From Candidatus Rokuibacteriota bacterium (lineage in GTDB: Bacteria; Methylomirabilota; Methylomirabilia; Rokubacteriales; CSP1-6), in contig JACPCW010000071.1 of assembly GCA_016184365.1 (NCBI GenBank), positions 80,363 to 144,362 on the forward strand: DNA of 64,000 bases, written 5' to 3'. The notes beneath the pieces are model-generated. The model searched no databases. It was not told the origin of the DNA and was given only the letters and a program-made list of their open reading frames with translations. The first letter of the stretch is position 1. Every line of letters begins with the position of its first letter. This document shows positions 1 to 7,613 of this stretch, in pieces. The translations under genes and the position numbers were made by a program.

Positions 1-1
1 G

Positions 2-408
2 CTTGAGAACCTCCGCGAATCTGGCGAACTCCACTTTGAGCCGGCCGACGCGAACGAGTTCGCGGGACTCAAGCAACTGGGACTCAGACGACTCGCCGAT
101 GCCGAAAACGACACCATCTCTCTCGAGAGCCGATTCGATCTCGCGTACAACGCGGCGCATTCGCTGTGTCTCGCAGCGTTACGCCATGCGGGATACCGCC
201 CGGCCAACCGGCAGATCGTTTTTCAGGTGCTCCCACACACGCTTGGTCTCGGCCCCGACGTCTGGCGCGTCCTTGCAACGTGCCACGGGCGACGTCATCG
301 TGGTGAGTTACGGCGGCGATCTCCATATCGACGATTCGGTTGCAAGCCGATCTGATCAAGGCCTGCAAGGCTGTCGCGTCCGCTCTCGATCGGCTCCCGG
401 CTCTGTAA
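2..408 (+). pseudogene. HEPN-domain protein (SAV_6107-like), 5' cut by window, two frameshifts
   Basis: Three consecutive reading frames together spell one protein. From base 2 the frame reads through RFDLAYNAAHSLCLAALRHA, VFQVLPHTLGLG, VWRVLATCH and RRHRGE. Near base 308 one extra T moves the sense to the next frame (YGGDLHIDDSVA, 309-344). Near base 345 one extra A moves it again (ADLIKACKAVASALDRLPAL, stop 406-408). The AYNAAHSL helix, the long TLGLGPDVW region and the RxxxxH-like segment around CHGRRHR fit small HEPN proteins of the SAV_6107 type, often toxin-like RNases or nucleotidyltransferase partners. Both shifts are single-base insertions next to TT and AA, so sequencing error is possible; otherwise the gene is dead. 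Its 3' end faces the ATPase gene at 424. Family is recognition from memory; the frameshifts are seen directly. Confidence 0.72.
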
Positions 409-423
409 TGGCGAGTCTGACAC

Positions 424-1995
424 TCAGCTCCGCCGGCGGCGGACCTTCCTGCGCTCCAGCGCCGCGCCCCAGCTCGCGAGGAAGGCCGTGATGAACCCGT
501 GCTCCTTCGCGGGATCCACGGCGAGCGGCGCCAGCGCCATCGCGACCGCGACGGCGACGTGATAGCCCTCCGAGCGCGACTCGACGGCCCGCCGATACGC
601 CGCGTGCGATTCGTTGACCCATACCGTGGACTCGACGAGGTGCGCCAGCTCCGGATCGTCGGGCCGCGCCTCGAACTGGATGCCGAGGCCGTACCGCCCG
701 GGTCGTCGTTCGCCACGGCCGCTGCTGGTGAGATGGCCGATGCCGGTCGATGCGGGAGCGACGGGCGTCGTCTCCGGCACTTCCCCATCCGGCGCACTCG
801 CTGCCGGCGGTGACGGCGAACCGTCCGCGCCGTTTCCGGCTGCCGCGCCGGCCGTTCCGAACAGAGGCGCCGGCGCCGGCGGCGTGACCGGCGCGGTGGC
901 GGACAGCCGTCGCTGGCCGCCGGCGCGCTGCTCGACGAGCGTCGCGAGAAGGGGAAAGTCGGCGGCGAGGTCGGCGAGCACCGCTTCGAGATCGCGCTCG
1001 ACGGGGCGTGCCGCGCGCCGGCGCGCCTGCTCGGCCGGCTGGGGAGCGTCGCCCCACGCGGCGAGCTGCTGCGTGACCGCCTCCTGGATCGCCTTGCGAT
1101 GGGCCAGGTACGTCGCGCCGCGCGCGCCCGACCGGATGAAATCGGCCTTGTTCAGCGTCAGGCATTCCGCGAGCGCCGGCACTTCGATCAAGCCGCCCAC
1201 GCGCTCCGGCGTCGCCGGCGCCATCCCGAGCCAGTCCCAGCCGCGCTTGATGACCTTGCCGAAGGTGCTGATCGCCAGGCCGCGGCGCTCCTCCGGCAAC
1301 GGCCCCGGCTCACGCACGAGATAGCCGGCGCCGACCGGCTTGCGCTTGCGACCGATGCGGATCGCGATCGGCGCCGTCTCCGAAGCCGCCGCGACGGCGG
1401 GCTCGATCCGCCGGCCATTGAGGACGAAGGCGACGCCGTGAGGGTAGTGATCCCGCAGCGTCTCGAGCAGCGCGGCGTCGAAGAGCGGAGCGAACTGGCG
1501 GAACAACGCGCCCTCGATGAAGCCGGCATCGAGCAGCGGCGACAGCGCGCTCGACGGCGTCAGGCGCACCGCCGTGCCGCGCGTCGCGACGAGGCCGGTC
1601 GGCGGCACCCATCGCCACGGCGCCTTCTGGCGCGACGCCAGATGCCACACGGACGCGACGTGGTGCTTGCCTCGCCGGGTCTCCGTCAACACCACGGCGC
1701 AGACGAGCAGGGCGATCTTGATGCCGACGCCCGCGAAGCCGATGCCGCTGCCACGTGTCTTGGTGCTCGCGGCGATGTCGTGATACCGCGCGAGGTCGCG
1801 CCGGCGCATGCCGCCACCGTCGTCGACGATCGTCAGCGCGGGCGCCGTCGCGTCGGTGACGATGGTGATCGTCGAGGCGCCGGAGTCGAGCGCGTTGGCG
1901 ACGATCTCGGTGACGATCGTCTCCTCGGTCGAGCCGGGATAGGCGTCGCGCAGGTCTTCGAGGAGATGCAGCAGGTCGACCCGCGTCTCACCCAT
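424..1995 (-). CDS. GHKL (Bergerat-fold) ATPase, MORC/HSP90-like
   Basis: A 523-residue protein with the Bergerat ATP-binding fold near the N-terminus: N-box EIVANALDSGAS, G1 box DDGGGM and G2 loop GFAGVGIK. An S5-like transducer region follows (about 120-260). The middle, about 310-420, is Ala/Pro-rich and probably disordered. The C-terminus is a helical block (EGYHVAVAVAMALAPLAVDP) ending in a basic tail. No histidine phosphoacceptor or receiver domain is visible, so it resembles MORC/HSP90/topoisomerase-type ATPases rather than a sensor kinase. The start at 1995 is chosen because GGGAG lies just upstream; a longer start at 2043 would overlap the RelE-like gene. It sits 44 nt downstream of that toxin on the same strand and probably shares its transcript. 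Substrate unknown. Confidence 0.8.
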   Translation of the reverse strand: MGETRVDLLHLLEDLRDAYPGSTEETIVTEIVANALDSGASTITIVTDATAPALTIVDDGGGMRRRDLARYHDIAASTKTRGSGIGFAGVGIKIALLVCAVVLTETRRGKHHVASVWHLASRQKAPWRWVPPTGLVATRGTAVRLTPSSALSPLLDAGFIEGALFRQFAPLFDAALLETLRDHYPHGVAFVLNGRRIEPAVAAASETAPIAIRIGRKRKPVGAGYLVREPGPLPEERRGLAISTFGKVIKRGWDWLGMAPATPERVGGLIEVPALAECLTLNKADFIRSGARGATYLAHRKAIQEAVTQQLAAWGDAPQPAEQARRRAARPVERDLEAVLADLAADFPLLATLVEQRAGGQRRLSATAPVTPPAPAPLFGTAGAAAGNGADGSPSPPAASAPDGEVPETTPVAPASTGIGHLTSSGRGERRPGRYGLGIQFEARPDDPELAHLVESTVWVNESHAAYRRAVESRSEGYHVAVAVAMALAPLAVDPAKEHGFITAFLASWGAALERRKVRRRRS

Positions 1996-2039
1996 TGCGG
2001 CGCTCCCGTCGCCTCGATGCGCTCGAGGTCCCCCGGCCT

Positions 2040-2303
2040 TCAACCATAGACTTGCCCACGCGGGCCGATCGCGACGATCTCGATATGGTATTCGCGATAG
2101 TTGATCCGATAGATCACGCGCTGCATGCCGGCGATGTGCAAGCGACGATGCCCGGCCCAGTCACCCCATAATGCCGCCGACGCGGCTGGCTCTGGATCAT
2201 CGACGAGCGCGTTCACGGCTGTCGTGATCTGCTTCCGCAGCCGGCGGGAATATCGGCTCAAATCGCGCCGGGCGTCCTCGCGGTATTCGATCGAGAACGC
2301 CAC
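2040..2303 (-). CDS. RelE/ParE-superfamily toxin
   Basis: 87 residues, the usual size for RelE/ParE toxins. It opens with FSIEYREDARRDLSRYSRRL, the amphipathic helices typical of the fold, and has the core GHRRLHIAGMQRVIYRIN followed by the hydrophobic strand YHIEIVAIGPR. RelE members cut mRNA on the ribosome, while ParE members poison gyrase; the sequence does not decide between these. It lies 15 nt downstream of the putative antitoxin, the normal antitoxin-then-toxin order, and 44 nt upstream of the GHKL ATPase. Family assignment is strong; target unknown. Confidence 0.82.
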   Translation of the reverse strand: MAFSIEYREDARRDLSRYSRRLRKQITTAVNALVDDPEPAASAALWGDWAGHRRLHIAGMQRVIYRINYREYHIEIVAIGPRGQVYG

Positions 2304-2318
2304 CGGAGCGACGCGAGA

Positions 2319-2681
2319 CTACAGCCCGAACTCGGCGTGTACCTGCGCGGCGGGATATGTGCGTTGGGTGCGGCGCGTCCGGACCAGGGCGAGGTCAGCA
2401 GCTTCCTCGGCCCGAAAACGTTCGCAGGCAGCAACCGTGATGCGCGCGCGCCGGCCCGTCCCGCGCGCGCGCAGGAAACCGGCGCGGATGGACTCCAGCA
2501 CGGCGGTCGATGGCCGCTCGAGTAGGGCCGCTGCCTCGTCGATACTCAACCAGCTGCGGCGCCCTACTTCACGTTCCGTCTTGCGTCCGTTCACTTCCCG
2601 CACGAACGTCACGCGCTCCATGCGCGACGCGGTTTCGCGACGAACCCGAATCCTCGGTCGCGAGCGCGTACGCGTCGACAT
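2319..2681 (-). CDS. Putative antitoxin with helix-turn-helix (excisionase-like)
   Basis: A 120-residue basic protein. The centre WLSIDEAAALLERPSTAVLESIRAGFLRA has the layout of a MerR/excisionase-type helix-turn-helix, where IDEAAALL is the first helix. The C-terminal half (acidic AACERFRAEEAADLALVR, then a basic stretch) could bind the toxin. It directly precedes the RelE-like toxin and is probably its antitoxin and operon repressor. A second Met at residue 21 (MERVTF) is an alternative start. The first ATG is preferred because a TAGGCT hexamer ends 6 nt before it and there is no Shine-Dalgarno sequence. Confidence 0.68.
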   Translation of the reverse strand: MSTRTRSRPRIRVRRETASRMERVTFVREVNGRKTEREVGRRSWLSIDEAAALLERPSTAVLESIRAGFLRARGTGRRARITVAACERFRAEEAADLALVRTRRTQRTYPAAQVHAEFGL

Positions 2682-2687
2682 GCGCCT

Positions 2688-2693
2688 AGCCTA
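2688..2693 (-). promoter_or_regulatory. -10-like hexamer for a probably leaderless antitoxin-toxin operon
   Basis: On the minus strand TAGGCT is followed by six bases and then the ATG at 2681, so transcription would begin at or next to the start codon. No Shine-Dalgarno sequence and no clear -35 are visible. The same arrangement recurs at other operons in this window. Confidence 0.4.
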
Positions 2694-2740
2694 ACACTCC
2701 CGTCGGACAGCGCCGACGTCGACTCTTTGATACGTCGCGT

Positions 2741-3946
2741 TCAGATCACCCCGTCGGCCTCGAGACGCTCGAGATCCGCCGGGCCCAGCGCCAGCCACTC
2801 CTCGTAGACCTCGGCGTTGTGCGCGCCCAGCAGCGGCGCCGGCTCGACGCGCGTCGGTGACTTCGACAGCTGCACCGGGTTCGCCGGCATCGTGAACGGG
2901 CCCCAGCCCGGATGCTGGACCGTCGTCACCATGCCGCGCGCGAGGAGATGCGGGTCGCTCAGGATCTCCGTCGGCGTCAGCACCGCGCCCGCCGGCACGC
3001 CCGCCTTGCCCAGCTCGGCCATCACCTCGTGCTTCGTACGCGTCATCGTCCAGGCCTCGAGGAGCGCGTTCACCTCGTCCTTGTGCTCGAAACGCCACTT
3101 CGGATCCGACCAGTCCGGGTGCCCGACGAGATCCGCGCGCCCGATCGTCCGCAGCAGCGCGTCCCACATGTGGCGGCGCACCGGCTGCGGATAGATGTAC
3201 GCGTAATCGTCGGAGCCGCCCGGCTTGCAGCGATAGATGCCGGACGGTGAGGTGTTCGCGAGCTCGTTGCCGCGCCGCGGCTCGAACGGGCCGCCGGCGT
3301 ACGCGAGACGCATCGCGACGCGCGAGAGGTTCACGACCGCGTCCTGCATCGACAGCTCGACGCGCTGGCCCTGGCCGGATGTCTGCCGCTGCCACAGCGC
3401 CGCCATCACGCCGAACGCCGCGTGGACGCCCGTGCCCGAATCGCCGATGGTCGGCCCCGGCTTGAGCGGCGGCCCGCCCGGAAAACCGGTCAGCGCCATC
3501 GCGCCGCCCGTGGCCTGCGCGATCATGTCGAAGCTCTTGTACTCGCTGTACGGCCCGTAGCTGCCGAAGCCCTTCACGGACAGATAGACCAATCGGGGAT
3601 TGAGCGCGCTCAGCGTGTCGTAGCCGAGCCCCATCTTCTCCATGCCGCCGGGCGCCTGGTTCTCGGCGACGACGTCCGCGCGCTGCACCATCTCGAGGAA
3701 CATCGCCTTGCCCTGCGGATGCTTCAGGTTGAGCGTCACGCTCTTCTTGTTGCTGTTGAGCAGCAGGAAGTAGCTCGAGTCGACGCCCGGCTTCTCCGCG
3801 CGACCGTACCGGCCGGGCTCGCCTCGGCCGGGCTCCTCGACCTTGATGACGTCCGCGCCGAGCCACGCGAGCAGCTGCGTGCACGACGTGCCGGCCTCGA
3901 ACTGGGTGAGATCGAGCACGCGAATGCCGTTCAGCGCGGTGCTCAT
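2741..3946 (-). CDS. Class III CoA-transferase (CaiB/BaiF family)
   Basis: 401 residues, normal for the family. N-terminal motifs are [37 protein letters not shown] and [18 protein letters not shown]. The catalytic aspartate region is [20 protein letters not shown], with the usual [20 protein letters not shown] before it. These enzymes move CoA from an acyl-CoA donor to a free carboxylic acid in the cytosol. The substrate cannot be read from sequence, but the surrounding catabolic genes suggest organic-acid breakdown. The start is set at 3946 because AGGAGG lies about 10 nt upstream; the ATG 12 nt earlier lacks this. A perfect TATAAT lies 30 nt upstream. Confidence 0.92.
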   Translation of the reverse strand: MSTALNGIRVLDLTQFEAGTSCTQLLAWLGADVIKVEEPGRGEPGRYGRAEKPGVDSSYFLLLNSNKKSVTLNLKHPQGKAMFLEMVQRADVVAENQAPGGMEKMGLGYDTLSALNPRLVYLSVKGFGSYGPYSEYKSFDMIAQATGGAMALTGFPGGPPLKPGPTIGDSGTGVHAAFGVMAALWQRQTSGQGQRVELSMQDAVVNLSRVAMRLAYAGGPFEPRRGNELANTSPSGIYRCKPGGSDDYAYIYPQPVRRHMWDALLRTIGRADLVGHPDWSDPKWRFEHKDEVNALLEAWTMTRTKHEVMAELGKAGVPAGAVLTPTEILSDPHLLARGMVTTVQHPGWGPFTMPANPVQLSKSPTRVEPAPLLGAHNAEVYEEWLALGPADLERLEADGVI

Positions 3947-3975
3947 GGGATCACGCACCTCCTGGGTGGTGCGCG

Positions 3976-3981
3976 ATTATA
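3976..3981 (-). promoter_or_regulatory. Perfect -10 box upstream of CoA-transferase
   Basis: TATAAT on the minus strand, 29 nt from the ATG at 3946, with an AGGAGG Shine-Dalgarno sequence between. It would give a leadered transcript. No good -35 match is seen at 16-18 nt spacing. Confidence 0.5.
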
Positions 3982-4000
3982 CGGCGCGCGCTCGGCCGCG

Positions 4001-4768
4001 CTACTCGGTCGTGGTGCGGATGTGGCGGAGGACCTTGCGCCAGTGCTCGGTCCGCTCGTCACCGGCCGGATAGTAGGTGATCGCCAGCGCCGCCTGGCGC
4101 TCGGCGTCGCTCTTGCCGTACGTCGTGACGAGCCAGCGCGCGACGCGCGTGCTCGAGTCCACCGACTCGGGAGCCCGCGGTTCCATCTTCCCGCGCGCCG
4201 CGGCTGGCTGAACCGCGGTCGCTCCGGCCTTGCGCGACTCGCTGCGGACCGCGACCGCGCGCTTCACCGCCGACGCGTCTGACTTCGGCGCGACGACCAC
4301 CGGCGGCTTCGTTGCGACGGCCGGCTTCGGTGGCTTCGCTTCGCTGGCGGCGGCGGCGACGGCTGCGGGAGCGGCGCTCGGCGCGGGAGTGGAGGCGGCG
4401 CTACGAGTCGACGTGGCGGAGGGCGCAGCGGGCGCCGCCGGAGCCGACGCGACGTCACCGGGCGATGTCGCCGGCGCCGAAGTCGTCGGGGCCGCAGGTG
4501 CAGGTGCCGCCTCCGGCGTGGCCGCGACGCTCGGGGCCGGCGGTGTCTCACGCGCGGGTGCGGGCGCTGACGCCACGACCGGCTGAGCCGCGCGGCGCGA
4601 GAGCGCGACATTCACGGCCGCGAGCGTCGCCGTGAACACGCCGAGCGTGACGAACGCGACGAGGTAACACCGCACCTGTCGGCGCGCGCGCGCCTTCTCA
4701 CGCAGGCGTCCGGCGGTGGCCGCCAGGACCAGCTCGCGCTCCTCGTCGGGCATGACGGCGTTCTGCAT
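4001..4768 (-). CDS. Membrane-anchored Ala/Pro-rich protein of unknown function
   Basis: 255 residues. A charged N-terminus (MPDEERELVLAATAGRLREK) is followed by one or two membrane spans around residues 33-58 (CYLVAFVTLGVFTATLAAVN). A long Ala/Pro/Ser/Thr-rich stretch, about 65-185, is low-complexity and probably a flexible periplasmic linker. The short conserved-looking C-terminus contains VARWLVTTYGKSDAERQAAL and WRKVLRHI. No catalytic motif is recognised. GGAGG lies 8-9 nt before the ATG at 4768, but within a hairpin; a second ATG (residue 6) is possible. Function unknown. Confidence 0.62.
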   Translation of the reverse strand: MQNAVMPDEERELVLAATAGRLREKARARRQVRCYLVAFVTLGVFTATLAAVNVALSRRAAQPVVASAPAPARETPPAPSVAATPEAAPAPAAPTTSAPATSPGDVASAPAAPAAPSATSTRSAASTPAPSAAPAAVAAAASEAKPPKPAVATKPPVVVAPKSDASAVKRAVAVRSESRKAGATAVQPAAARGKMEPRAPESVDSSTRVARWLVTTYGKSDAERQAALAITYYPAGDERTEHWRKVLRHIRTTTE

Positions 4769-4776
4769 CGGCGGTT

Positions 4777-4793
4777 TCCTCCGCGAAGGAGGA
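4777..4793 (-). promoter_or_regulatory. Hairpin that pairs with the Shine-Dalgarno sequence
   Basis: In the mRNA sense TCCTCC, loop TTCGC, GGAGGA form a 6-bp perfect stem in which the 3' arm is the Shine-Dalgarno sequence of the gene starting at 4768. Translation could depend on opening the stem. The structure is seen in the sequence; the regulatory role is inferred. Confidence 0.42.
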
Positions 4794-4861
4794 GTGCAAC
4801 GAGCGTGCTATGCGGGGTGGGTCGGTGTGACGCGGACTTCCGGAGCGGCGGCGGTAAACGT

Positions 4862-6463
4862 TTACCCTTCGAAGACGACCTCGCCGCCCAGCACGGTCAT
4901 CGCCACGGGCAGGTGCCGCAGCCGCTTCGCCGGCACGCGCGCGACGTCTTCCGACAGCACGCAGACATCCGCGAGCTTGCCGACCTCGAGGCTGCCCTTC
5001 ACGTTTTCGTCGAACGACGCGTACGCGCCGTTGAGCGTGTGCATGCGGATTGCGGTCGTGACGTCGAGCGCTTCGTCCGGTCCGCACACGTCGCCGTCCA
5101 TCGTCCTGCGCGTCAGCGCCTGCTCGATGCCGAACAGCGGCGCGTAGTGCGTGACGGGCGCGTCCGAGCTGCCGGCGACGCGCACGCCCTGCGCGAGCAG
5201 CGCCTTCGCCGGGAACATCACGTCGGCGCGCCGGCGGCCGTAATTCCGGATGTAGCCGTCGCCGAACTCCCAGAAGAACGCCGGCTGCATCGCCGGCACG
5301 ATGCCGAGCCGCGCGACGCGCGCCTGGAGATCAGGCGGACAGATGCCGCAGTGCTCGATGCGATGGCGCACGCCGGTGCGCGGATGCGCCTGCTGCGCGC
5401 GCGCCATCGCCGTCAGCGTCTGGTCGATCGCCTTGTCGCCGACCGCGTGCACCGTGCACTGGAATCCGCGCTGATGCGCGGTGCCGAGCAGGTCGTCGAG
5501 GTCTTCCTGCGACCAGTAGAGAATGCCGGAGTCGTTGCGGTCGCACGCGTACGGCTCGCGCGTGGCCGCCGTCGGCCCGCTCGACGAGCCGTCCGTCATC
5601 ACCTTGAACGCGCCGAGGCGCAGATGCCCGTCGCCGAGGCCGGTGCGCACGCCCGCGCTCAACACGCCCATCGCCGGATGCTGGCGGCTGTTCACGGTGG
5701 CGAACGCGTACACGCGGAGCCGCATGCGGCTCTGGTCGAACACGTCCTGGCACGCGGAAAACGCGGGCAGCCCGATCAGTCCGCCGGCGTCGTGGACGCT
5801 CGTGCAGCCGGCGGCGATGTACGCGTGGTCGGCGCGGACGAGCGCTTCGCGGTATTCCTCCGGCGTCGGCATCGCGGCGAACTGCAGCGGCGTCTGCGCC
5901 GTCTCGTACGCCACACCCAGGTTCCGGCCCGCGTCGCGGTCGAACTTGCCGCCGGGCGGATCCGGCGTGGCGTCCGTGATGCCGGCGCGCTTCAGCGCTT
6001 CCGTATTCACCGACGCGATGTGGCCGCACGTGCGCGTGAAGATCACCGGATGGTGCGGCGCGACCTCGTCCCAGTCGATCCGGTTCGGATGGCGCCGCTC
6101 CTCGAGCCGCGAGTGGTCGTAGCCGCGCCCGCGGATCCACTTGCCGGCGGGCAGCGTCTGCGCGATCTCGTAGACGGCTTTCTTCAGCGCCTCGATCGAC
6201 TGCATGCCGGGCGCCTTGCAGTCGATGGACACCATCGCCATGCCGAGGCTCGCGAGATGGCAGTGCGCGTCGATGAACCCGGGCAGGAGGGCGCGCTTCT
6301 TCAGCTCGACGACGCGCGTCTTGCGGCCCTTGAGCTTCTTGATGTCGTCGTCCCGACCGACGGCCACGATGCGGTCGCCCGTCACCGCCACGGCCTGCGC
6401 GATCTCGTTCGCGCGATTGACGGTGTGAACCCGGCCGCCGAGGAAGATGAGGTCCGCGGGCAT
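4862..6463 (-). CDS. Amidohydrolase family 3 protein (YtcJ-like)
   Basis: 533 residues of the YtcJ/N-acyl-D-amino-acid deacylase branch of the amidohydrolase superfamily. The N-terminus has the usual beta-domain DLIFLGGRVHTVNRANEIAQ, then the metal-binding HxH in LLPGFIDAHCHLASLG. Further metal and active-site elements are VHDAGGL, FQCTVHAVGDKAID, VRHRIEHCGI and the late aspartate in VRVAGSSDAPVTHYAPLFGI. No signal peptide, so cytosolic. Such enzymes hydrolyse C-N bonds of amides or cyclic compounds; the substrate is not predictable. A TAGAAT hexamer ends 9 nt before the ATG and no Shine-Dalgarno is visible. Confidence 0.9.
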   Translation of the reverse strand: MPADLIFLGGRVHTVNRANEIAQAVAVTGDRIVAVGRDDDIKKLKGRKTRVVELKKRALLPGFIDAHCHLASLGMAMVSIDCKAPGMQSIEALKKAVYEIAQTLPAGKWIRGRGYDHSRLEERRHPNRIDWDEVAPHHPVIFTRTCGHIASVNTEALKRAGITDATPDPPGGKFDRDAGRNLGVAYETAQTPLQFAAMPTPEEYREALVRADHAYIAAGCTSVHDAGGLIGLPAFSACQDVFDQSRMRLRVYAFATVNSRQHPAMGVLSAGVRTGLGDGHLRLGAFKVMTDGSSSGPTAATREPYACDRNDSGILYWSQEDLDDLLGTAHQRGFQCTVHAVGDKAIDQTLTAMARAQQAHPRTGVRHRIEHCGICPPDLQARVARLGIVPAMQPAFFWEFGDGYIRNYGRRRADVMFPAKALLAQGVRVAGSSDAPVTHYAPLFGIEQALTRRTMDGDVCGPDEALDVTTAIRMHTLNGAYASFDENVKGSLEVGKLADVCVLSEDVARVPAKRLRHLPVAMTVLGGEVVFEG

Positions 6464-6480
6464 GGTGGCGCGATTCTACT

Positions 6481-6582
6481 TCAGAGATAGTGATCGACGT
6501 TCACGGAGAGGCCAGGATCCGGCTCCGGATCGTCGAACGGCTCGGCGAGAAGAACTTCATCGATGGCGTCCGAAGCCGGCAT
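6481..6582 (-). CDS. Possible 33-residue acidic peptide downstream of TPR gene
   Basis: ATG at 6582, TGA at 6481-6483, starting 15 nt after the TPR gene's stop on the same strand. The peptide is acidic and proline-rich (contains DEVLLAEPFDDPEPDPGL and ends VNVDHYL), with no signal peptide or Cys. No Shine-Dalgarno is seen, though coupling to the TPR gene is possible. It fills most of an otherwise empty 134-nt gap. The composition looks protein-like, but 33 codons can be chance. Confidence 0.28.
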   Translation of the reverse strand: MPASDAIDEVLLAEPFDDPEPDPGLSVNVDHYL

Positions 6583-6597
6583 GTGTGGGAGCCTACA

Positions 6598-7575
6598 TCA
6601 CTTCGCCGCGCGCTTGCGCGCCGCCGTGGCGTCGTCGGGACGATTGGCGGCGTCAGCCAGATCCGCATAGGTCGCGTAGAGCTCGGGGAGCAGACCGGCG
6701 CTGGCGGGATCGGACTCCCAGATCGCGAGCGCACGGCGGTAGCGCAGGAACGCGAGCTCCGGCTCGTTCAGACGGGAATGCAGCACCGCCAGAGCGCGCA
6801 GGCAGTTCGCCACGCCGGGCCCGTTCAGGCCCTCGTCTTCCTCGTAGATCGCGAGCGCGCGATGCAGCAGGGGACTCGCGTCGCGCGCGTCGTCGTGTTC
6901 CAGCAGGAACTCGCCGAACGCGAGCACGGCGCCGCCCGTGGCCGGGTCGCCCGGGCCGTAGATGTAGCTGCTCATGACCATGCCGCGCCAGAGATACCGC
7001 TTGGCGCCGTGGCCGTCGCCCGAGATCGCCAGGCATTCGCCCAGGTTGAGGAGAACGTCGCAGACCTCCGGCGCGTCCGGCCCCAGCTCCGTCTCGAAGA
7101 CCGTGAGCGCGCGGCGGAACAGGGGGATGGCATCGTCGATGCGGTCGTGGTTCATCAGGAGCTCGGCCTGATCCCGGAGACATTCGCCAACGGCCGGCTC
7201 CCATGGCCCGCTCGCTTCCTCGAGCGCCTTGCGAGCGCGCCGGAACGCCGCGTTGGCGGCCTTGACGTCGTCGAGCTCGGCGGCGATCGTGGCGAGCCGC
7301 CGCAGCGCCATCGCCATCTGCCACGGCTCGGTGGCCGGGTCGCGCTCGAGGCCGCTGACCCATTCGGTGGCGACTTCACGTGCGCCGCGGTAGTTTTCGG
7401 TCGTCGTCAGGATGTCGATCAGGGTGCGCCGGATGTGCTGGACGTCCGGGGCGGACGCTCCGCTTGCCGCCGCGGCGTCGAGCGCCTCGCGGGCCCGACG
7501 CTCGGCCTCATCCAGCCGGTGGAACCGGAGCGCGTGCTCGGCCGCGTCGTGCAGGAGTCGCCAGTCCTGTGTCAT
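6598..7575 (-). CDS. Tetratricopeptide-repeat protein
   Basis: 325 residues from the ATG at 7575. Nearly the whole length is TPR-type helical pairs: ALRFHRLDEAERRAREALDA, a second unit around ELDDVKAANAAFRRARKALE, a third around HDRIDDAIPLFRRALTVFE, then ARDASPLLHRALAIYEE and LNEPELAFLRYRRALAIWE. No catalytic or membrane segment is visible, so it is probably a cytosolic protein-protein scaffold. A TTG nine bases upstream is an alternative start; ATG is preferred because TACGTT ends 7 nt before it. Partner unknown. Confidence 0.78.
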   Translation of the reverse strand: MTQDWRLLHDAAEHALRFHRLDEAERRAREALDAAAASGASAPDVQHIRRTLIDILTTTENYRGAREVATEWVSGLERDPATEPWQMAMALRRLATIAAELDDVKAANAAFRRARKALEEASGPWEPAVGECLRDQAELLMNHDRIDDAIPLFRRALTVFETELGPDAPEVCDVLLNLGECLAISGDGHGAKRYLWRGMVMSSYIYGPGDPATGGAVLAFGEFLLEHDDARDASPLLHRALAIYEEDEGLNGPGVANCLRALAVLHSRLNEPELAFLRYRRALAIWESDPASAGLLPELYATYADLADAANRPDDATAARKRAAK

Positions 7576-7613
7576 GGCGCTCAACGTAACATCACCGCAT
7601 GGAGGACACGCCG

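Noticed and set aside
4805-6490. 561-codon plus-strand frame opposite the YtcJ-like gene
   Set aside because: Antisense shadow; composition bias and no motif.
6481-7575. Rap/Phr-like quorum-sensing pair (TPR protein plus small peptide)
   Set aside because: The peptide lacks an export signal and the organism appears Gram-negative; only a small-ORF call is kept.
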